The notes beneath the pieces were generated by a model. That model was given only the letters and a program-made list of their open reading frames with translations. It was not told the origin of the DNA and did not search any database. From the NCBI GenBank assembly GCA_021299335.1, contig JAJTGF010000013.1, positions 1 through 52,540 on the forward strand: DNA of 52,540 nt, in the 5' to 3' direction. The DNA is from Cryomorphaceae bacterium. Its GTDB lineage: Bacteria; Bacteroidota; Bacteroidia; Flavobacteriales_D; Crocinitomicaceae. The translations under genes were made by a program, and so were the position numbers. Numbering within the stretch: the stretch's first letter is position 1; every line of letters begins with the position of its first letter. Below, in pieces: positions 29,671-38,431 of this stretch.

Positions 29671-30945
29671 CTATGTCTTGCGTTTTTGTTTTTTGGCCGC
29701 AGGAAATAATATGTTGTTCAAAATCAAGCGATAGCCTGGGCTATTTGGATGTAGATTGAGGTCTGTTGGTGGGTCGCCAACGAGGTGTTGGTAGTCCTCT
29801 GGGTCATGACCGCCGTAGAAGGTCCAGGTACCTTGCCCGAATTCGCCGTGGACGTATTTGGCCGTGTTGGCGGCTTTGTTCTCCCCGAGAATGAGCACAT
29901 TGGGCTTGATGAATTCTTTGTGGAAGTCGGTTGTTTGCCCCATAAAACCATTGATCACATCTACGTGGCACTGCGTAAGCATGGTGGGCACGACATCCCA
30001 TTTGGCTGAAAAATCGAATAGGGTAAACTGATCGGATTTTTCTGTGATTTGGCGTTGAGTGCGCAAATCGGTGCCGTCGATATCGCTGTATTCGTAGACC
30101 ATAGGGTCTTTAATGATGTGAAAATCTCGGAAAGCAAAAGTTTGGTTGAAGTCAAGTTTGTCTTGAGCACGCGGGTCTGAAGGCGTACCGTCAAAGACGG
30201 CTTCTTGTATATCCACGCTTTGTGCGGCGAGCGCAATATCGAAAGAATCGGTTCCAGAGCACATCGTGAATAGAAATCCGCCGCCGATCACAAAATTGCG
30301 TATGTTGAGCGCAACTGCTCTTTTGAGCGCAGCGGTAGAGGCAAAACCCAATTTGGCAGCATCTGCTTCCGAGCGCTGTACCTCTTGTTGGTACCAACTT
30401 TGCATGCGCGCCGAGCTGTAAAATTTACCGTATTGGCCCGTGAAGTCTTCGTGGTGCAGGTGCAGCCAATCGTATTTGGGTAAGATGCCATTGACAATAG
30501 CGGAGTCGTAGATTTTGTCATAGCTGATTTCTGCGTAGGTCAAGACGAGTGTAACGGCGTCGTCCCAGGGGAGTTTGTTGGGTGGGGTATAGACGGCGAT
30601 TTTAGGAGCTTTTTCGAGCTGAACCACCTCCATATTGACCTCCGGATCTGCAATTTCGCTTTTGATTTTGTTGACTTGTCCATCGGCCAAAACTTGGTAG
30701 CTGATGTTGCGCAGCAGTAGTTCTTCTTCGATGCGCTGCAAATGTGGAATCAAAAAACTGCCCCCGCGGTAATTGAGCAACCATTCAATAATGATTTGGT
30801 TTTCGAGTGTCCAGTAGGCGAGGCCATAGGCCTTGAGGTGATCGCGTTGTGCTTCGTCCATGGGGACTAGAATTTGAGAGCTTCTGCCCTGAAAACTCAG
30901 TAAGACGGCGAAAAATAGAAGGAGAATTTTAGAAGGGATCTTCAT
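29671..30945 (-). CDS. Secreted conserved Bacteroidota protein (family often auto-labelled 'asparagine synthetase B'; no such catalytic domain visible)
   Basis: Signal peptide MKIPSKILLLFFAVLLSFQG, then ILVPMDEAQRDHLKAYGLAYWTLE...NYRGGSFLIP...GGGFLFTMCSGTDSFDIALAAQSVDI...WTFYGGHDPEDYQHLVGDPPTDLNLHPNSPGYRLILNNILFPAAKKQKRKT. Confidence 0.7.
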   Translation of the reverse strand: MKIPSKILLLFFAVLLSFQGRSSQILVPMDEAQRDHLKAYGLAYWTLENQIIIEWLLNYRGGSFLIPHLQRIEEELLLRNISYQVLADGQVNKIKSEIADPEVNMEVVQLEKAPKIAVYTPPNKLPWDDAVTLVLTYAEISYDKIYDSAIVNGILPKYDWLHLHHEDFTGQYGKFYSSARMQSWYQQEVQRSEADAAKLGFASTAALKRAVALNIRNFVIGGGFLFTMCSGTDSFDIALAAQSVDIQEAVFDGTPSDPRAQDKLDFNQTFAFRDFHIIKDPMVYEYSDIDGTDLRTQRQITEKSDQFTLFDFSAKWDVVPTMLTQCHVDVINGFMGQTTDFHKEFIKPNVLILGENKAANTAKYVHGEFGQGTWTFYGGHDPEDYQHLVGDPPTDLNLHPNSPGYRLILNNILFPAAKKQKRKT

Positions 30946-32479
30946 CACTGTTGTCTTTGCTGAAAATATCTTCGCTGCTGTCATCCATTTTACTTTTGAT
31001 CGTGTAGGTCGAGAATTCTTGATTGAATTGATTGAGCCCAGCGTTGTTAGTGCCAGGGAGGTCGAGTGCTTCGACTTCATCGAGGTTCTCAAAGCGCGCA
31101 AATTCAGGCACAAAGCGCAGGCGGACATTTTTAAGCGCGCCGTTTCTGTGTTTGGCAATGATAATTTCGCCAATACCTAGGGTGGAGTTTCCGTCGGCAT
31201 CTTGAGTGAGGTCGTAGTATTCTGGACGGTAGATAAACGAGACGATATCGGCATCTTGTTCGATAGCGCCGGATTCGCGCAAGTCGGAGAGCATGGGTCG
31301 TTTGTCGCCACCTCGGGTCTCTACAGAACGACTGAGCTGTGAAAGAGCAATAATCGGCACGTTGAGTTCTTTGGCAATCTCTTTAATCGATCTAGAGATA
31401 GTGGAGATTTCTTGTTCGCGGTTACCACCACTTTTGGAGTCTTTGGCGCTCATTAGCTGCAAGTAATCGATGATGATGAGGTCGATGTTGTGTTGAGCTT
31501 TGAGACGGCGACATTTGGCCCGGAAATCGAAGATGTTGATACCGGGAGTGTCGTCTATAAAAATGGGCGCTTCGGCAAGCTTACCAATGCGCGAATGGAG
31601 TTGTTGAAATTCGTGTTCTTTGAGGTCGCCTCTTCTGAGTTTCTCTGCGGAGAGTCTAGACTCGCTGGCAATAAGACGCTTGACTAATTGGACAGACGAC
31701 ATCTCGAGTGAAAATACGGCAACGCCTTTTCCGTAGTCTACGGCGGTGTTGCGAGCCATAGAAAGTACGAAAGCAGTTTTACCCATACCTGGGCGCGCTG
31801 CCAGGACAATCATGTCCGAACGTTGCCAGCCAGAGGTTACTTTGTCGAGGTCGTGGAAGCCAGTCGGGATTCCGGAGACGCCATCGGTATTTTTAGAAGC
31901 AAGTTCGATTTCGTGAATGGCCTCTTGTACGATGTAGGACATAGAACCGACTTGCTTTGACATGTTGTTTTCGGCGATGCTAAATAAGTCAGATTCGGCG
32001 TCGTTGAGTAAATCAAAGACGTCTCGGGTGTCGTCGTAGGCATCGCGGATGATTTTGGAGCTGACGCTGATGAGCTCGCGCTTGATGAATTTTTCTGCCA
32101 AGATGCGGGCGTGGTGCTGCACGTGTGCTGCGCTGGCTACGCGGGTAGTGAGCGAGCTCACGTAGGCTGCGCCTCCGGCAAGTTCGAGCTCGCCACTTTT
32201 TTGTAATTGAGTCGTGACGGTTACGAGGTCTATGGGATTTGTGGCTGCAAAAAGTGCGCGAATGGCTTTGAAGATGTGTTGATGCCGCACATCGTAAAAT
32301 GTCTTTTCGGATAAAATATCAATGGTATCGTTGATGGCTCTGCTTTCAAGCATCATGGCGCCGAGAACAACCTGTTCGATATCAAGTGCTTGTGGAGGTA
32401 TGCGGCCAAGTTCAGCAAAGGGCTGAGCTGGTGTTTTCATGCGGGCAATAGGTTTGCGATTGTTATCGGGTGCGTCCAT
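30929..32479 (-). CDS. dnaB: Replicative DNA helicase DnaB
   Basis: PPQALDIEQVVLGAMMLES, IVLAARPGMGKTAFVLSMARN, FSLEMSSVQLVKRLIASES, IIIDYLQLM, LSQLSRSVETRGGDKRPMLSDLRESGAIEQDADIVSFIYR. Confidence 0.97.
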   Translation of the reverse strand: MDAPDNNRKPIARMKTPAQPFAELGRIPPQALDIEQVVLGAMMLESRAINDTIDILSEKTFYDVRHQHIFKAIRALFAATNPIDLVTVTTQLQKSGELELAGGAAYVSSLTTRVASAAHVQHHARILAEKFIKRELISVSSKIIRDAYDDTRDVFDLLNDAESDLFSIAENNMSKQVGSMSYIVQEAIHEIELASKNTDGVSGIPTGFHDLDKVTSGWQRSDMIVLAARPGMGKTAFVLSMARNTAVDYGKGVAVFSLEMSSVQLVKRLIASESRLSAEKLRRGDLKEHEFQQLHSRIGKLAEAPIFIDDTPGINIFDFRAKCRRLKAQHNIDLIIIDYLQLMSAKDSKSGGNREQEISTISRSIKEIAKELNVPIIALSQLSRSVETRGGDKRPMLSDLRESGAIEQDADIVSFIYRPEYYDLTQDADGNSTLGIGEIIIAKHRNGALKNVRLRFVPEFARFENLDEVEALDLPGTNNAGLNQFNQEFSTYTIKSKMDDSSEDIFSKDNSDEDPF

Positions 32480-32483
32480 TTAA

Positions 32484-32491
32484 CAAATATA
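32484..32491 (-). promoter_or_regulatory. -7 element TATATTTG 4 nt before the dnaB ATG
   Basis: Minus strand TATATTTG-TTAA-ATG. Confidence 0.5.
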
Positions 32492-32574
32492 GCTAAAGGC
32501 TACTTTACAGCGAAAATCTTCAGCTGCTTAGTTATTAAAAAGTTGTAAAGGGAGGTTATGAACAATTGTTGAAA

Positions 32575-33219
32575 TCAGCACAGCTCCTTTAAGGCCTTGG
32601 CAGTGCCAATTTTTAGCGTGATCATGTCTTTGTCGCGCTTCGGGGACCGCGCAGGTGAAAATTCTCGGCCGTAAAAAATGATTTGCAAGTGTAGTTTATT
32701 CCATAAAACCTCAGGAAAGAGTTTTTTGGCATCGCGTTCGGTCTCGTCAACATTTTTACCGGATGTGAGCCCCCAGCGCGTCAGCAAGCGATGGATGTGG
32801 GTGTCTACAGGAAATGCGGCAAAGCCAAAGGCCTGCGACATCACCACAGATGCGGTTTTGTGCCCCACCCCAGGCAGTGCTTCCAGTGCATCAAAGCTTT
32901 GTGGCACAGCTCCGTTGTATTTTTCTACTAAAATTTGAGAGAGCTGTGCAATGGCAGCTGCTTTTTTAGGAGAAAGCCCACAAGGCCTAATGATTTGCTG
33001 GATTTTTTCGACTGGTTGCTTCGCCATGTCAAAAGGATTATCGGCGAGTGCGAAAAGCGTCGGGGTAACGGTATTGACGCGCGCGTCGGTGCATTGCGCA
33101 GAGAGCAAAACAGCCACTAAAAGGGTGTAAGGATCTTTGTGGTCCAGCGGAATGGGTGTTTCAGGGTAGAGCGCTTCGAGCGTTTCGACGACGAATTTTG
33201 CTTTTTCTTTTTTGGTCAT
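32575..33219 (-). CDS. nth: Endonuclease III-like DNA glycosylase without the C-terminal Fe-S cysteine motif
   Basis: [62 protein letters not shown]-term [24 protein letters not shown] lacks CX6CX2CX5C. ATG at 33219. Confidence 0.9.
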   Translation of the reverse strand: MTKKEKAKFVVETLEALYPETPIPLDHKDPYTLLVAVLLSAQCTDARVNTVTPTLFALADNPFDMAKQPVEKIQQIIRPCGLSPKKAAAIAQLSQILVEKYNGAVPQSFDALEALPGVGHKTASVVMSQAFGFAAFPVDTHIHRLLTRWGLTSGKNVDETERDAKKLFPEVLWNKLHLQIIFYGREFSPARSPKRDKDMITLKIGTAKALKELC

Positions 33220-34082
33220 AGTTGTCCGAGTGTAAAAAGATGAACAAAGCGGTTTTCCGAAATTAAAAACCACAAAAGGAGGGCTAAAATAGCGTATCTC
33301 GAGATAAACGAACCCGCTACAAAAATAATGTCTGCACTCGCAAAATACCAAGCCAAAAAGGGCAAGAGCAGCAGCAAACTTATGCCAATTTGAGCCCAAT
33401 AAAAACCAAAATGTACAGGTATCGTTTGTTCATAAAGTCCATCGTGGAAACGAAGGGCCTTTACTTGATGGAGCCATGGTGTCTCGACGCTATGCAATTG
33501 CTGAACCTTTTGAAGATTTTGACTCAAGTAATCTGCAACCCAAAAAGTGCGTCCATCAGTGCTTTCGAATAGTTGAACCAGGTGGTTGTCTACACTTCCG
33601 TAGGTTCGGATACTGTAGCTATTGGCCAAAATAGGCTGTTGACGTTCAGGTAGGAAAAAATCGAGCCAAATAACGAATGTTAACAGCAAGCCAAGGTAAG
33701 CAAGCAAGCGATGCCAAAGACCAATTCGGCCACTTTTGAGTTGTTGCAGGTAAGCCATTTTGTAGGCTTCTTCTTGTTGCTTTTGTTGCCTTATTTTTTC
33801 GCGTGCGGCAGCGCGTTTTTGTCGATAAGCCTCGAGATCTTGATCGTATTGTTGTTGGCGCGCTTTGTATTTTTGCGCTACGGCAGCTTGGTCTAGCGAA
33901 GGTTCAGAATGAAGTAATTGTTCGTAGGCGGCTTGAATAGCCATGAATTGATTGGCGGCTGTGGGCGCAGGATTGCGGTCAGGGTGGTATTTTTTGACGA
34001 GTAGGCGATAAGCACGTCTGATTTCGGCTTGGCTTGCACCGGGCTGAACACCGAGTATTTTATAGGGATCTCCAGTCTTCAT
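33216..34082 (-). CDS. J-domain (DnaJ) membrane protein
   Basis: [52 protein letters not shown], then hydrophobic helices. Confidence 0.9.
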   Translation of the reverse strand: MKTGDPYKILGVQPGASQAEIRRAYRLLVKKYHPDRNPAPTAANQFMAIQAAYEQLLHSEPSLDQAAVAQKYKARQQQYDQDLEAYRQKRAAAREKIRQQKQQEEAYKMAYLQQLKSGRIGLWHRLLAYLGLLLTFVIWLDFFLPERQQPILANSYSIRTYGSVDNHLVQLFESTDGRTFWVADYLSQNLQKVQQLHSVETPWLHQVKALRFHDGLYEQTIPVHFGFYWAQIGISLLLLLPFLAWYFASADIIFVAGSFISRYAILALLLWFLISENRFVHLFTLGQL

Positions 34083-35073
34083 GGTCGAGGGCTTGAAGGA
34101 TGGCTTGGCGTTGGATTTTTTGAGTGTTGGTGCGCAAGAATGAGTTCACCAGCGCATATTTTTTAGGAATTTCGGCAGGCTTAAGTGGGAGTGTTCGAAA
34201 GTCGGGAAGCGTTGGTTGCTGTGCTGATTCAATGACAATAGCGACTACTTGCCCCCACTTTTGATCGGGCACGGCGGTGATAAAAAAAGCGCAGTCCAGG
34301 TATTTTTCGAGCTGGACCTCTAAGATTTCGGGAATAATTTTGATGCCTCCGGAGTTGATGGCGTTGTCTGTGCGCCCTAGCCAAGTAAAGTGAGTTGCGT
34401 CGTGGAGCTCAACGATGTCTTTGGTTGCAATTGGTTCTTTTTGCAATTGCGGATAGTGAATCGTCAAGCAATCATTTTTGCAAGAAAATTGGATGCCAGG
34501 CAAGGCCTTGAACGCAGGTTCTTCTATCGGGCTCACTTCGCGCAAGGCAACATGGGAAAGTGTTTCGGTCATGCCATAACTTTGCCAAACAAGAAGTCCG
34601 GCATCCTGACATGCGGCAATATGAGCAGCTGAAAGTGCACCCCCACCCACCAATATCTGGCCACAGCGCTTCAGTTGCGTGAGGTCGTGTTCGAGGCTTT
34701 GTTGCAGTTGAGTGGGTACCATTGCGACGAAATCGAAAGCGCCGAGGTGGTGTTGTAATGGTCTTGAACTGGGTTTTTCGATGGTGAGCGCAAAAGACCC
34801 TACAATTGATCTTGCAAGTAGCATCAGGCCTCCGACGCTGTTGAGCGGTAAGCAAAGAAGCGCATGGGTGTCTGCCCTGAGCTGTAATGCCTGAATACTC
34901 GCTAAGGCGGAATGGGCGAGTTGCTCTTTGGTGAAGCGTTGGATCTGTGGGACCCCGGTTGTTCCTGAACTTTGGATTTCAAATATGCCGTTTTGCTTCC
35001 ACCTTTCATAAAAGTGGGCGGTTTGTTGCTGAAGTTCGGGGTCAGGCTGCGAGAAAACCCAATTCTGTTGCAT
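34060..35073 (-). CDS. menE: AMP-binding protein, o-succinylbenzoate-CoA ligase-like
   Basis: [62 protein letters not shown]. Confidence 0.82.
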   Translation of the reverse strand: MQQNWVFSQPDPELQQQTAHFYERWKQNGIFEIQSSGTTGVPQIQRFTKEQLAHSALASIQALQLRADTHALLCLPLNSVGGLMLLARSIVGSFALTIEKPSSRPLQHHLGAFDFVAMVPTQLQQSLEHDLTQLKRCGQILVGGGALSAAHIAACQDAGLLVWQSYGMTETLSHVALREVSPIEEPAFKALPGIQFSCKNDCLTIHYPQLQKEPIATKDIVELHDATHFTWLGRTDNAINSGGIKIIPEILEVQLEKYLDCAFFITAVPDQKWGQVVAIVIESAQQPTLPDFRTLPLKPAEIPKKYALVNSFLRTNTQKIQRQAILQALDHEDWRSL

Positions 35074-36802
35074 CAGTACTCGATATCTAAATTGAAGCGG
35101 TTTTTAAGCGTATGTAAATTAGGATTTTTACGCGCCAAAGCGGCAAATTTATCTTTTCCCGTCAAAAACTTGATTTCTTCTTCATCCGCTGAGGCCTGCA
35201 CCAAAACAATATCTAAGTAGAAATTTTGGAGTTGCTTGCGCATGAATTCTTTGAAGGTCAACAAATGGGTTTGGATATAGTTGTATTGAACGAGGTTGTC
35301 TACAGTGAGCTCGAGGATTTCATCGTTTTTGAGCACGGGATCGCGTTTGATGAGCGCATTGTAGAAGGTCTCCATGCCATCTTCTTTGACTTGAAATGCA
35401 AACTGCTTCCAGTACATTTTGACGTGGTCTAGGTGAATGCCTTCGCGCGGAAGGTCTTCTTGACGCACTTGTTGACTGCTCGCTTTGTCTTTGTCGAGGG
35501 TTTCTCGAATAGAAATAATGTTTGCTTTTACATTGCCTTGAGGTATGCTGAGTTGTGCCGCCGGTTCTTTGACTGGAACTGATGGTGGACTAGCAGTAAT
35601 TTCGGAATTTGGAGCTACAATCGGTTTATTGCTGTTGGCTTTGCGTAGACTTTGTTTGGGGAAGGGTAGGATATCGACCCGCTCAGTCAGGCCTTTTTTT
35701 TTTCTTGCTCTTGCTTGAGTGAGCAGAGCTGCATCAGGGCTACCTCGATGAGCAGACGCTGGTTTTTGGATGCTTTGTAATCGACGTCTGTCTTGGAGAG
35801 CACTTGCAAGCCGCGCAATAAACGCTGCGCTTCTATTTCATTGGCTTGTTGGATGAAGCGCTGCTTAATACTGTCTGGCGCCTCAAGTAAGCTGGCCGTT
35901 TTGGGGTCTTTGCAAACGAGGATGTTGCGGAGGTGTTCGGCGAGCCCAATGACGAAGTGGTGCCCATCAAAGCCTTTTTCGTAGATGTCGTTGAGGATGA
36001 GCAAAGCAGACGAGATGTCTTCTTTTTCGCTCGCGTCTACGACCTTGAAATAGTATTCGTAGTCGAGGATGTGGAGGTTTTCGAGGACATCTTTGTAGGT
36101 GAGGGTGTTGCCTGCAAAAGTGACCAATTGGTCAAAAATAGAGAGTGCGTCCCGAAGAGCGCCATCTGCCTTGAGTGCAATTTGATGCAAGGCCTCTGGG
36201 TCGGCGGATACTTCTTCTTTGGTGGCAATTTTGCTCAGGTGATCGGCGATGTCTTTGACGCGGATTCTTTGAAAATCGAAAATTTGGCACCTCGATAAGA
36301 TCGTGGGGATGATTTTGTGCTTTTCGGTGGTGGCCAAGATAAAAATGGCGTGTTTGGGTGGTTCTTCAAGCGTCTTGAGAAATGCATTGAAGGCCGACGC
36401 CGAAAGCATGTGGACCTCGTCGATGATGTAGACTTTATGACTGCCCAATTGAGGAGCGATGCGCACTTGGTCGATGAGATTGCGGATGTCGTCAACGGAA
36501 TTATTCGAGGCGGCGTCGAGCTCGTAGATGTTGAGGGAGTTGCCCGTGTGAAAAGACAGGCATGAATCGCATTGGTCGCAAGCTTCAATTTCTGGCGTGG
36601 GATTGAAGCAATTGATGGTTTTGGCTAGAATGCGGGCGGTGGTGGTTTTGCCCACACCTCTGGAACCGCAAAATAAAAAAGCTTGGGCGAGGTGCTGACT
36701 TTTAATGGCGTTTTTGAGCGTATTGGTAATGGACTGCTGCCCCACAACCGTATCAAAGGTTTGCGGACGGTATTTGCGTGCCGATACTACAAAATCACTC
36801 AT
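35073..36802 (-). CDS. dnaX: DNA polymerase III tau subunit, full-length product requiring -1 frameshift / transcript slippage on A10 (about 576 aa)
   Basis: Frame -1 from the A10 run reads GLTERVDILPFPKQSLRKANSNKPIVAPNSEITASPPSVPVKEPAAQLSIPQGNVKANIISIRETLDKDKASSQQVRQEDLPREG... with no stop, into a DnaX-type C-terminal region ending at 35073. Confidence 0.8.
35687..36802 (-). CDS. dnaX: DNA polymerase III gamma-like (short) product, frame 0, 371 aa
   Basis: KYRPQTFDTVVGQQSITNTLKNAI, FCGSRGVGKTTTARILAKTINC, CDQCDSC, IIDEVHMLSASAFNAFLKTLEEPP. Ends ...QEKKKA* directly after the A10 run. Confidence 0.93.
   Translation of the reverse strand: MSDFVVSARKYRPQTFDTVVGQQSITNTLKNAIKSQHLAQAFLFCGSRGVGKTTTARILAKTINCFNPTPEIEACDQCDSCLSFHTGNSLNIYELDAASNNSVDDIRNLIDQVRIAPQLGSHKVYIIDEVHMLSASAFNAFLKTLEEPPKHAIFILATTEKHKIIPTILSRCQIFDFQRIRVKDIADHLSKIATKEEVSADPEALHQIALKADGALRDALSIFDQLVTFAGNTLTYKDVLENLHILDYEYYFKVVDASEKEDISSALLILNDIYEKGFDGHHFVIGLAEHLRNILVCKDPKTASLLEAPDSIKQRFIQQANEIEAQRLLRGLQVLSKTDVDYKASKNQRLLIEVALMQLCSLKQEQEKKKA
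35694..35703 (-). promoter_or_regulatory. dnaX: A10 homopolymer slippery site in dnaX (contains heptamer A_AAA_AAG in frame 0)
   Basis: Coding strand ...CAA GAA AAA AAA AAG GCC TGA; plus strand T10 at 35694..35703. Confidence 0.75.
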
Positions 36803-36806
36803 GTCT

Positions 36807-36814
36807 CAAAGATA
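36807..36814 (-). promoter_or_regulatory. -7 element TATCTTTG 4 nt before the dnaX ATG
   Basis: Minus strand TATCTTTG-AGAC-ATG. Confidence 0.55.
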
Positions 36815-36859
36815 CCGCTAATTTTTAAATTTCCTTGTTGAAGATATCAACACTTCGCG

Positions 36860-38371
36860 CTAATTTTTGACGAGGGAAAAATGAAATTGTTCAACCTTTA
36901 GGGTGTAGGTCCCCGCTTCGTAAAACGATAGGTCAATTTGTTCTTCTAGTTGGGCCATTTTCATGCATTGTCCTTCTATTGAATACAAAGCATACTGCAA
37001 TCCTACAAGTTCGTGGGGTATCTTGAAAATACCATTGCTCGGATTTGGGAATATTGGGTCAAAGGTGGGAATGGGGTAGGTGCTACTCGAATTACTCAGC
37101 TGATCAAAATGATTCAAAAAGATTTTTAAGCTGCCTTGGCGCACATCGCCCCAAATCGCATAAAGTTGATTGTTCGTAAATTGGATATTTAAAAAATCAT
37201 TGCCATTCTCAAGTAAAATTGAATCGTGGTCGACTAATGGGCTGATCGTGATTTCACTACCCCAAATTTGGTTGCTTTGGATGCGGCAAATAATTTCGCT
37301 CGGGCTTTGGTAAGTGCCGGGTACGCCATTGCGGCGATCTCTCCAACAAACCGCGAGGTCTCCGTCGGTATCGTAATCTGACCAAACTAAATCTTGGATT
37401 ACACCGTTGCCTTGTGCGTCTTGGTTGATACGTGTAGGAGTACTCCAACTTACGTTGTCTTTTTCAATTATTGCAATATCGGGATCCCCAAATACTTCGG
37501 TGAGAAAAACATAACTTGCTCGCGTAGAATTGACCTGATTCAAAGCTAAGTGTGCGCCTCGTTTGAGGGTGTCATTTTGGGTGCCAAAACCTACGCCTTG
37601 AAAAGCTACTTGATAGCTGAAAAATGATGCGGGTGCGGTTTTACTCACTTCAACAATTCTTGGCAGGATGCTTTGGGCTGGGTCATAGCTTGGGTACAGT
37701 GCCATAAAGGTGCCGTCGTTGGCAAAGGCAGGTGAGGGCATGGGCTGTGTAATGGCATTTCCAGCTAAATACGGTGCGCTGTCGAGTTCCTGCAAACTGA
37801 AACTGACTCCTTGATCAGAGGAGGTCGCCATATACGGATGAAACGGGGCCTGAACCGTTCCGGGTTGATTCGCGTTGGTACTCGTGATCACCACACTTCC
37901 GGTGAGTGGGTCCACAGCAATCCAAGGGCGGTCGATACAAAGTTTGTTGGGACAGGAAGCTATTGACCTCGCCACCACTGCTGGCCCCCAAGTAAGCCCG
38001 CCATCTGTCGATTTTCTGCAGACGACTGCGCCGTTGGTGAAACCGACGTTGTCGTAGTCGATGTAAGCCATGTAGCAATTGCCGTTGCCGTCAAAACCCA
38101 GGGATACATCGGCACTGTTGTTACCCGCTTGCTGGTGCGCTTGCCAAATAGGGGCTGTCCAAGAGCTGCCACCGTCTGTGGACACAGCACTTTTGATGAC
38201 AATTTTTTGATTTGGTTCAAAGCCCATCCATGCGGCAACCAAATGATTGCTATTTTGAGGGTGAACAGCCAAGTAGGGTTCTCCTTCAAAGATGTCATCG
38301 CTCGACACGAGGGTGTTTTGGGCCAAAACACCAAAAGAGAGCGCACACCAGAAAAAGAAAAAGACTTTCAT
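36860..38371 (-). CDS. Secreted sialidase/BNR-like propeller protein with T9SS tail
   Basis: SDDIFEGEPYLAVHPQNSNHLVAAWMGF, AVSTDGGSSWTAP, CRKSTDGGLTWGP; C-term IFPNPSNGIFKIP...GTYTLKVEQFHFSLVKN. Confidence 0.82.
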   Translation of the reverse strand: MKVFFFFWCALSFGVLAQNTLVSSDDIFEGEPYLAVHPQNSNHLVAAWMGFEPNQKIVIKSAVSTDGGSSWTAPIWQAHQQAGNNSADVSLGFDGNGNCYMAYIDYDNVGFTNGAVVCRKSTDGGLTWGPAVVARSIASCPNKLCIDRPWIAVDPLTGSVVITSTNANQPGTVQAPFHPYMATSSDQGVSFSLQELDSAPYLAGNAITQPMPSPAFANDGTFMALYPSYDPAQSILPRIVEVSKTAPASFFSYQVAFQGVGFGTQNDTLKRGAHLALNQVNSTRASYVFLTEVFGDPDIAIIEKDNVSWSTPTRINQDAQGNGVIQDLVWSDYDTDGDLAVCWRDRRNGVPGTYQSPSEIICRIQSNQIWGSEITISPLVDHDSILLENGNDFLNIQFTNNQLYAIWGDVRQGSLKIFLNHFDQLSNSSSTYPIPTFDPIFPNPSNGIFKIPHELVGLQYALYSIEGQCMKMAQLEEQIDLSFYEAGTYTLKVEQFHFSLVKN

Positions 38372-38387
38372 GTTTTAAAATTATAAA

Positions 38388-38411
38388 AAAAGCCACTCGA
38401 AAGTGGCTTTT
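38388..38411 (-). terminator. Rho-independent terminator of the downstream M16 peptidase gene
   Basis: AAAAGCCACT-CGAA-AGTGGCTTTT; minus strand followed by a T-tract. Confidence 0.8.
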
Positions 38412-38431
38412 GATTAAAAGTTTCGCTGTGC

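Noticed and set aside
30945-31173. N-terminal extension of the 29671 ORF
   Set aside because: Extension is out-of-frame overlap with dnaB; a good signal peptide begins at ATG 30945.
35073-35468. ORF as a separate 131-aa gene
   Set aside because: Its frame is open continuously back to the A10 run in dnaX; it is best read as the tau C-terminus, not an independent gene.
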